In this document: positions 49,102 through 64,000 of the stretch, in pieces | Position numbering within the stretch: position 1 is the first letter of the stretch | Layout: every line of letters starts with the position of its first letter | DNA from: Deuterostichococcus epilithicus | Lineage: Eukaryota; Chlorophyta; Trebouxiophyceae; Prasiolales; Stichococcaceae | Direction: 5' to 3' | Assembly: GCA_033439295.1 (NCBI GenBank) | Contig: JAVTLE010000003.1 | Span: 806,001 to 870,000, forward strand | DNA: 64,000 nucleotides | The notes under the pieces: generated by a model | Told to the model about the DNA's origin: nothing | Databases searched by the model: none | The model's input: only the letters and a program-made list of their open reading frames with translations | Translations under genes and position numbers: made by a program

Positions 49102-49873
49102 CGCCAGGGATGCGCCGCTCTCCTCCGCGGCATGCGCGCCTGCATTGCCGCATTTCAGAAGTCAAGGGGTGGAGAATGGGCAGGTCAAAATCCCTATTGC
49201 CCAGCCTCGTCAGGCAAGGCGTCAGCCGCCGAAGCGCGCAAGAGCACCTCCTCAGACGAGTCAGCGTGCCGAGCTTACCTGAGGTGTCCATTGCCAGATG
49301 GCGAGCAAGGACTGCAAGCCGGTCCATTGTGCTCCACGACAGACGCCCTAGACTTTGCCTCAGTAGGGCAGGCGCCAGATCGTCGTCGTGTGTAGTCCTT
49401 GTGGGGCCCTCCTGACGTCAGATTCTGATCTGCTTCCGCGGCGCTTTGCGCCGGTGGTCGCGACCGGAACGTGCGTGCACAATCCGTGTGTTAGGCATGC
49501 GAATGCCTTCTCAGCGATGGCCCTTCCAAATGAGTCGCTTAGTGAGTTGTCATCAAAGCGCGATGACTCAGCCCACGTGCGACAGAGATTTCAAGATGTC
49601 ACTAAGATCTTGACCTTCATTATAGCCAGACCCTTGAAAATAATGCCCTCCGAAGCTAGAAATGCCGTGATCCAGCGGCACTAGCACTGTCGTTTGTGCG
49701 ACGCCATGCATTTCACGCCATGGCCGCAGCATCAACCTCCCGGTCACCTCCAGTATTGCGCCCACTGCAGCGCGGTACAGACAGAGCTGTCAGCGCCTCG
49801 CCGGACTCCAGCGGCACAGTCAAGTAAGCGGCATTGCAGGACTTTTGGCATCACGGGCTGCGGCAATGACAAA
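49102..49873. other. spacer between VPS34 3' end and ACS start
   Basis: About 770 bp between two minus-strand genes, expected to hold the ACS promoter and VPS34 3' UTR. A MDRLAVLARHLAMDTS reading from ATG 49329 with a good donor exists, but its phase does not fit the ACS exons. Confidence 0.35.
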
Positions 49874-57017
<7,144 letters not shown>

Positions 57018-57564
57018 GTGAGGCGATGTGGCGCCCTGCGGCGCCCGCCGCGGGCGTCAAGGTTGCGCTTATGAGTGCGCTATGAACACGGGAAAACAAG
57101 CTGTATTGCGGATTCTAGCATCAGGGGTGTCAGATGGGTCGTTCCGCTGCTCCCGTCGGAACGTGAGCAACAACGGGCTTGCGGAAAAATCTCGCAAAAT
57201 CGAATTGAGACTGGAGTTTCACAGAGCTCAAACCCGTTGCACAGCCGATGCAAACGCAAGAGGTGCACACAGGCGTTCATGAGCCATCAAGAAGGCTGCT
57301 CAGATTGGCGTTACGAGCCAGTTTTGCGCTTCTAAGGTTGCCTTGTTCTTACGACGCTTCGCAAAGTACTGCGTCTCGATGACGAGGTGGCATGCTGTGC
57401 AGCAATGCACAGCACGGTCCGATTCATAGCCGACTTGCGCCAACACGTCTTACGTTTCTCGTGAGCAGAAGCTGCACGCACGATCTGGTTGAGACTCGCA
57501 CACATCACGGAGACTTCCCCCTCGCCATCCTTGTGAACCACTTCACAAGCTGCGAGGACCAGAC
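57018..57564. promoter_or_regulatory. head-to-head spacer, VPS34 (-) and the COA3-like/MGMT pair (+)
   Basis: A 547-bp gap between divergent start codons, so it should carry promoters for both directions. No element could be named. Confidence 0.4.
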
Positions 57565-57856
57565 ATGCCTGCCGCCTTTCGCGGCGCGGCCCTGGCGCAG
57601 CCCAAGAAGATGATGTCCAACGGTGCCATGGCGGCGGTGCTCGCCTCCTTCGTCGGCCTCAGCTATTACTGGAGCATGCATGCCGTCGGCGGCACTGACC
57701 TGGAAAAGGAGGTCCACCTGGAGGTGTGGTTTCAGGTTGATTGTGGCTGAGACACTACGTGTTGCATAGTATATCTCGCGCAGTCATTGATCGCGTCACA
57801 CCTGATCGCAGGTCGAGCGGCAGCAGCGCGAGGCAGCGCAGCAGCGCGGCTCGTAG
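57565..57856 (+). CDS. COA3-like single-membrane-span protein (67 aa)
   Basis: Two exons, 57565-57723 and 57812-57856, join in phase 0 to give 67 residues and TAG. The layout is a short basic N-terminus, one membrane helix (MAAVLASFVGLSYYWSMHAV), then a charged helical tail (DLEKEVHLEVERQQREAAQQ). Length, single span, and the Tyr-Tyr/Ser-Met step into an acidic-then-basic coiled coil resemble COA3/CCDC56, a mitochondrial inner-membrane assembly factor for cytochrome c oxidase subunit 1. The match rests on architecture more than on residues, so the family call is moderate. Its stop codon is only 69 bp before the MGMT start on the same strand, with no ATG in the gap. Confidence 0.65.
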
Positions 57857-57925
57857 ATCCGATTGACAATAGCAGCAGCTCTCGGCTCAGCACAGCCGAC
57901 AGGAGTTGTCACATCAGCCATTAGC

Positions 57926-58923
57926 ATGCCAGCCCGGGCGGCTATCACGCGCAGCAGCATGGCCGCTGAGCAGCGCCGCCGCGCGCCGCAGGCGGCCAGT
58001 GTCAAGTCAGACCAACCCAGCGCCGCCGTAGAGCCGCAACGGCCGTCGCAGCCGCCAAAGGACAGGGCGCCGACGCCCTTCGAGCTCAGGCTGCACGAGG
58101 TGCTATTTGCGAGCAGCGTGTGGCCGAAAAGATCAAGACCTGACCGCGCAGCTCGGTGTCTGCTACCCGCAGCAGCCATGACAAACATAGGTTTGCCACT
58201 CGCAGGCCTGTAAGCGGGTGCCCGCTGGCAAGGTGACGACCTACGGGAGCCTCGCGAAGCTCTTGAACAGCAGCCCGCGGGCGGTCGGCCAGGTGAGGTC
58301 AAATGGCTTCAGTCATCTTGCCGCACACAAACACGACAGTTCCGTGGGCTGTACCTCTTGGCACAATTTGGCAGGTGTGGTGTGCTCAGTGGTTTTTTAG
58401 CTCTCAGCAGCTTTGCAGAATTTCTTCGTCTGGATGAGTGTGAGCATACGCCTGTGAATCCTGAACATTCGCAGAACGTGTAGCTGTGGTCTGTGCAATC
58501 TGCGCAGGCGCTGCGGCGGAATCCATATGCGCCGATGGTGCCCTGCCACAGGGTGGTGGCCGCTTCACTCGAGCTGGGCGGCTTCAGTGGGTCCTGGGTG
58601 CGCCCTTTTCCAGTGCTAGTCAGGCTATATCGGAAGGCTGGAAGTCAGGAGGCAAGTTGCTTACTGCGCCCTGGTTGGCGAGCAGCACCTTTCAGGTTGT
58701 GCAGATGAGGAGGCAGCCCCTCATGTCTGCACGGAGGGTACCCTCCGCCTAACTCAGACGGACGGTCCCTGCTGACTGGTGTTGCTTCATTCCGCAGGGC
58801 GCCGCGACGCCCAATGTAAAGAGGAAGAAGGCCATGCTGGAGGGCGAGGGTGTGACGTTCGACGGGCAGCGGGTGGCCGATGCAGACGCTGTCATGGGGC
58901 CTAGCGACCTCTCGTCAGACTGA
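57926..58923 (+). CDS. MGMT: O6-alkylguanine-DNA alkyltransferase (MGMT/Ogt)
   Basis: Suicide repair protein that moves alkyl groups from O6-guanine to its own cysteine. Four exons, all phase 0: 57926-58117, 58206-58292, 58508-58597, 58798-58923, giving 164 residues and TGA. Blocks in order: PTPFELRLHEVLFASS; CKRVPAGKVTTYGSLAKLL, the helix-turn-helix; SPRAVGQ with the base-flipping Arg; ALRRNPYAPMVPCHRVVAAS with the PCHR active-site Cys; and GGFSGSW. A basic C-terminal stretch (NVKRKKAMLEGEGVTFDG) ends the protein, close to the 3' end of the family domain. The first 45 residues are basic, Pro/Gln-rich and poorly ordered. ATG 57926 is the first; ATG 57959 is an alternative. It is shorter than human MGMT and lacks its N-terminal domain, as in bacterial and alkyltransferase-like forms, but keeps the Cys. 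Confidence 0.92.
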
Positions 58924-59619
58924 CTCGAGTTGCGGGGCAGCACATGGCACACAGCTTCAGATGGTGGCTAGCGCTGTCAGTGTGCTGTTGCCGAGTGTGG
59001 GATGGCAGAAGGTTGGCAGAAGGTGCAGCAGCAGACCCCGCTCGCCATCACAGGGGCGTGCAGCGCGCAGCTCTGCAGGATGGTGCTGTTGTTTGGGTGC
59101 GATTACAACGCCAAGAGTGCTTGTTGGCTGAAGATGTCACTGACGACAGCTGCAACACGTAGCATCGATGCAGCAAGCGTTTTACTTTGGTGACAGTGAA
59201 CACGGTCTCAAGGAACCTCCTGCAAATCACAAACTTTGAGAGGCTCAACAGTGCATGGACTTCGTCCGATTGTCATCATCTGCATTCAGTACAGCCGGCA
59301 TCATCCCAAAGGCTGGCAGCCGTCGTCCTCCGTGACGCACAAAGAGCGGTTGGGGCTGCTGAGTGTGCAGCCTTGCCGATGGTGTCACAGACCTTCCCGT
59401 GCAGCCGCCTCCAGCGGCTCAAAAGCCAGTGTCGCTGCTGAGACTGCCGAAGACGACACCGCGCTGCTGAGGCCACCGCTGCGATGCAGAGCGGCGGTGC
59501 GTTTCCAGACGCCCCGCAGGATGGCACGTCCAGGAGCCGCCGACATGCTGTGCAGTCGGCCGCCCTGCGCAACATCGCAATACCCTGCCCACTTCGGACA
59601 CCATTCAGCCAATGATCAG
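58924..59619. other. convergent intergenic stretch
   Basis: 3' regions of MGMT (+) and the STAND ATPase (-). Open frames on both strands show no motif. Confidence 0.4.
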
Positions 59620-62600
59620 TCATGCTGCTGCGAGCATTCTAGCAGCGGCAGTTGCAAACTCGTCAGTGACGATAAGCTTGGCAGACTGCTGCACAACACA
59701 ACCCCTGCGCACCCCCAGCAGCGTCGCCGTGGATTGCACATAGCGCAGCGCCTCAGCGTCGCCAGCCTTTACTGAAGTGTTGAGCAGCATGTCCAGCACG
59801 GCGGCCGCTTCTACCGCCTCCCCCTCCGTCAGCTGCTGGCGCTTGGCGGCCTGCAGGATTCGCCAAGCTGAAACATCCACCGTGTGAATCGCACATGCAG
59901 GATGCAGGAGTTGTGAATTTGATGTCCAGAACGTGACATGGCACTCTTGGCTGCGCAGTAGAAACCTGCTGCTCTCCTTCCGACAACAATGTACGAGTAG
60001 GCCGCATGAACGTTGTGCGCAAGTTGTTGAACAAAGAACCCTGTACACGCACCAATGCCGCGGCTGAAGGTGCACTGCCAGCCTGAGCTACAGGCAGGCC
60101 CGCGCTGTCGGTGCTGCAGGCGTCATCAAAGGCGAGTGCGCTGCCGCTGGACGCCTGCAGACACATGCAGGCGACACCGCTAGAAATAAATCAAACAGGG
60201 GAACCCAAAACCTCCGCGCAGGCGGCACAGCTTTCAGGCGATGCAAACCACCCTGACAATGAGCGAACCTGGTGTGTGGAGGGACACAGGCAGCAGAAAA
60301 GCAGGCGGCGCAGCCGCTGCGGCTCCTGCCCAGGCAGCGGGCAGCCCAGCAGGTGCAGCGCCTGCGCGTCAGTGCACGCTCGACTCTGGGAATTCCGTCC
60401 CACCGGGTCGTACCAGACTTTTGCCGGGCAACAACCTGCAGCATCCTCGGCACAACAGATCACGTCTTTACGCCTTGCAGCTCCCACCAGCCTGCAAGCG
60501 CATGATGTTGCGCGCCGCAGACCGTTCCAAAGGGATCACTGTCAAGCTGTCTCGGCTCAGCCAAGTTGGCGCAGGCTTCCACCGACGGGCTCTCTCTGTG
60601 CCCCTAACCTTGAGAGCATGACATGTCGCAGCCTCCGGGTCCCCGAGGTCAAAGGCCAATTCCGCCATGCAGCGCTCCCACGCCAGGCGGCGGCCCCGCT
60701 CCACGAAAACCGCCCGGCCGTCAAGAGCATCCGGTGCAAACGGCCCCTGCGCCGTTGCGGCGGCGAGGGCCTCGGCGGACAGGTGCGGCGGCCTGGCGCC
60801 GGCGTGCGGCGCCGTGCTCACGCCCCGAGACCCGCTGCGCCGCCGGTTTATGTGCCACAGCCACACCTGCGGCGCGGACGGCTTGGCTCGATCGACCACG
60901 TTGCGGGGGCCTTCCAGGGCTGCTTGAAGCCACGTTCTGCTGGACCGTCGCCCTTTGAGGCAGCGCAAAAACGAGCGGCCAACTTAGCTGCATATTTCGA
61001 CTGTCAGGCGCACCTCCGCTTCCATCAGCCGCAGGGCGGGCTGAAACTGCGACGCGCAGCCGCCGCAAGAGAGTTAGCTGCGCAACGGGGGCGCGAAGAA
61101 GGCTTGCAGGGTGCAGCAGCGCACCTGATTGGTTGCCTGGTCGTCTGCGTGCAGGGCGTCGGCGAGGCCGGCAGCGCGGGCAAACAGGCGCAGCGCCTCC
61201 AGCTGGGCACCCCGCTCCAGGGCGTCCTGGCCCGCCCGCTCCCACCAGTCCACCGCCTGGTGGCGGCCGACATGTCGCATTCTCAGGGTGCAGAGCTGCT
61301 CGCCGCATCTGCTCTGCCACACCAGCAGACATAGGTAACCAGGGCATGCTGCGGTGCTTGCGTCTCCCTGCCAAGGTGACCTGTTGGCTCCGCTGGTGGA
61401 CGCCCAGTGCCCAGCATCATGCAGGTCCGTTTCAATGCAAGGCATTCGTCCGGCTGACGAGCCCCTGGGCCGTCACCTTGAGCGTGTGACGCCACTCTGA
61501 CAGCTCGACTGTTGCGCACGCGCAGCTGTAGTTGTAGGCGATGTTGGCAGCGGCAGGCGTCAGGCCGTCACCGCCCTGGAACATCGCCTCCTGGGCCTCT
61601 GCCAGTGCGGCGTGCAGGCGGCGGCGCTGCGAGAAGGCGATCAATTCGTACGCCACCTCCCGCGCCAGCGCCTGTGCAGCGGGGATGCGGATCACGGTCG
61701 CTGGAATCCTGCCAACGGACAGCCATGCTGACGTCCCTGGTGTGGGGGCAGGGCAAAGAGCCCTCCGTCCGCTGTACTGCCAAAGCATCCCTCCGTCTGA
61801 GGCGATTGGCACTTGGGTAGGCCAGAAGGCGCTCTCTTCTGTAGGTTCCCGGGCAACAGCAAGGGCGTGCCTGAGTCCAGGACCAGGTGGCGCTGCCGAC
61901 ATCGGCGCGCAGGAACTGCGCCGCCGCAAGGCCCACGACGTCGGCCCGCAGCGCTGCGGGCGTGTCCATCAGCGGGTGCACTGCCACCAGCAGCTCCAGC
62001 GGCACGCACATGCCCACCACCGCCGCCACCTGCGCGTGCCGAGAGATAACCCACTTGGTCGAGGGCCCAACTCGACTGCGAAACCTGCATGTGAAACTGC
62101 ACCCTGGCAGGTGCTGCCCAGCAGGGTGAGCGAGGCGGACACTGCCGGCGGGTCTGCAGATTGCGAGCTGCGGTGCGGGCGTCGGGAGTCGGGTCGGCAA
62201 CAAGCGGAGAGAAGGTTGCCTTCAGACTGAGCTGCTGGCTGGGAGGTAGCCTGTCGATGCGGGCAGTGATGACGGCTGCCACTGAGGCGTTGCCGCGCAC
62301 CACTGCTGCCGATTGCTCCAGCAGGCTGGCCAAGCTGCCGCGCACGCGGCTGCCACTGCTGCCCGTCACCGCCTGCTTTCAAGTGGGATGGCACGCAGCT
62401 TATATAACAGCATGAATAGCTAAAGCACAAGATGCACTTCACCTCAGGACAGGCGCAGGAGCAGCAAAGCATCAGGTTGCATGCTCTCACAGTTGATGAG
62501 GTGCAAGCTGGTCCACCTGCCGCAAATGCGCAGCCATCTGAGAGACGAAGAGCGGCAGGCCGCAGGAGCGTTCGAAGATGGATGCGGCGGCCTGCGTCAG

Positions 62601-64000
62601 GAACATGCGCGGCGCGCCGGCGCCCTCGAACACCTGGCACACGAGCGCCGCAGTGTCCTCCCCCGTGAACGGCGGCAGCCTGATGCGGACGGTCGTCTGC
62701 GCCTCCGCCAGACCCTGTCCAGCGATCAGAGTATGGTCCCAATGTACGTCAGTCATGCCGACATCTCGCTGACGAGCGGCTTGTGAAACAAGACGTTGAC
62801 CCACACACATGTCCTCTGCTGGCATCGAGAGCACCCTCACATTGCCGAGCGCATGCACTGATCGTGGCTGGGCAGAAGTGAGGGTCCAATAACCTGGAGG
62901 ATCGCTGGCAACCCGCCGGCGTCGCTGCCATGACGGCTGCCAGCAACGCGGTGTCCGCCGCCACTGCCGCCGCCGCGGTGCGTGGCCACCACCAGCAGGG
63001 AGGTCGGCAGCGCGGCCGTGAGCGCTGTCAGCAAGCGGCAGCTTGCCGAGTCGAAGTGCTGCAAGTCCTCGAGCAGCACCACTAGCGGCCCATGCACAGC
63101 CACAAACTCCTGCTGCAACGAAGGTTTCTGGCTGCAGTTTCAGGCTGCAAAACGATGTTCAGCTCTTACAGAGGCCTGCAAGTGCCTGCCCACAATGTTC
63201 ATAGACAGTTGTAGCTGCTTTTCACTGCAGGCATGTAGTCATGCAGCCATGCGCCGATGCGTCGGCCCTGGTACAGGCCTGCAGCCGCTCAACAGCAGGA
63301 CATGAATCAATGTGGAAGGCCAATGTTGGGTGGCGCCGACCTGCAACATGGCGACCAGGAGCTCGTGCACGCGCTGCGCTCGTAGCACCCGGCTCATGGC
63401 GATGCCGCGCGCGGTGGCGGCAGAGTGCGCCAGGAAATGTGACATGACGCTCCTCTTTAGGCCGCCCTTGCCACGCTGCGTCCGCGCCTTTGGCGCTGCG
63501 GTGCGACACAAGCGCACATAGTGTGGCACTGAAGCAAGTGGTGCAGATATACTGCGCCACATGAAGACAATTCGACGGCATTGATTGCAGCACATGTCAG
63601 GCTGGCTTGCGCATTCGTCATGCGGCTGTATCGGCGGCCTGCGGCAAGCTGATGCACGACCGTGCATCGGTTTGAGCAGATGCAGCAAGGGTCACCAGCT
63701 GCAGTTACCTGTAGGGCCTCCCGCCGGCATTGCACTGGAGCTGCGGGCAAGCTGCGTGTCGGGCGATGGGGCCAGCGGCACCATCCAGGCCGACCCCGCT
63801 CTCCTCGGCAATGGGCTGGTCTCAGATCCGCTGCTGCAGGCGTGCGCCTTGCTCGTGCCTGCAGTTGCTGGCTGCCCACCAATGGCCCCGTCTCCGCTCC
63901 AGGGCGGCCTGTCCAATCAGGATGATAGCGGATCACCAAAGCTCGTGCAAAAAGGTTGAGTGTAGCAAGGTGACTGGTTTTTTCGGCACACGTGGTGTCA
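59620..64000 (-). CDS. large STAND/AAA-type ATPase with helical repeats, 5' end beyond the window
   Basis: Partial minus-strand gene; its N-terminus lies to the right of the window. Coding blocks include QQEFVAVHGPLVVLLEDLQH and FDSASCRLLTALTAALP (about 63110-63010), a Walker B-like segment of the kind in predicted ATPases linked to class III adenylate cyclases and MalT-type STAND proteins. After it come VRIRLPPFTGEDTAALVCQV (about 62690) and SIFERSCGLPLFVSQMAAHL (about 62570), the usual winged-helix lead-in of that family, and ARIDRLPPSQQLSLKATFSP (about 62240). Helical, TPR-like segments follow: REVAYELIAFSQRRRLHAAL (about 61650), WWERAGQDALERGAQLEALR (about 61240), AWERCMAELAFDLGDPEAAT (about 60670) and AVEAAAVLDMLLNTSVKAGD (about 59800). 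The stop is TGA at 59620-59622. No cyclase domain is visible inside the window, so the cyclase link is inference. Many junctions are approximate. Confidence 0.65.

Noticed and set aside
49281-49329. MDRLAVLARHLAMDTS reading with a good donor, considered as ACS exon 1
   Set aside because: It ends in phase 1 and does not join the ACS exons in frame, whereas ATG 49101 does.
60111-61334. 407-codon plus-strand frame
   Set aside because: It is antisense to ATPase exons that carry helical-repeat protein sequence, and no family motif was seen.

Overview
The window reads as nuclear DNA of a green alga, most likely a trebouxiophyte (Chlorella-like). It is GC-rich and gene-dense, with many short exons split by introns of roughly 70-400 bp with GT/AG (occasionally GC/AG) ends. 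It carries plant-type TTTAGGG telomere-like repeats, and its protein repertoire is plant/algal: a plant-order FAD synthase, a bestrophin-like channel, an organellar TsaD/GCP1, a TKL kinase and selenoprotein T. Gene models were built by hand from conserved protein blocks and splice phase. Selenoprotein T, DRG2, coproporphyrinogen oxidase, MGMT, the COA3-like gene, GID8 (except its first exon) and the PT-repeat protein were followed exon by exon. The others have firm cores but approximate inner boundaries or starts.

Layout, left to right: GID8 (+, first exon unresolved); an Ala-rich possible coding stretch; a TKL protein kinase (-); an organelle-type tRNA threonylcarbamoyltransferase (-), head-to-head with selenoprotein T (+), whose reading frame contains an internal UGA; an AAA ATPase (-); a small unknown gene (+); an FAD synthase with a molybdopterin-binding domain (-), head-to-head with the GTPase DRG2 (+); a papain-family protease (-), head-to-head with a secreted Pro-Thr repeat protein (+); coproporphyrinogen oxidase (+); a bestrophin-like channel (-); acetyl-CoA synthetase (-); the class III PI3-kinase VPS34 (-), head-to-head with a 67-residue COA3-like protein (+), which is followed after only 69 bp by an O6-alkylguanine-DNA alkyltransferase (+); and a large STAND/AAA-type ATPase (-) running off the right edge.

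The genes are mostly unrelated housekeeping functions (ubiquitin-dependent turnover, tRNA modification, haem, flavin and acetyl-CoA synthesis, vesicle traffic, DNA repair). The points most worth a second look are the UGA-recoded selenoprotein T, the tightly spaced COA3-like/MGMT pair that looks dicistronic, a coproporphyrinogen oxidase lacking conserved histidines, two consecutive GC-AG introns in DRG2, and several young tandem duplications inside introns and spacers. I saw no CRISPR array, no rRNA or tRNA gene and no recognisable transposon or virus-derived element.
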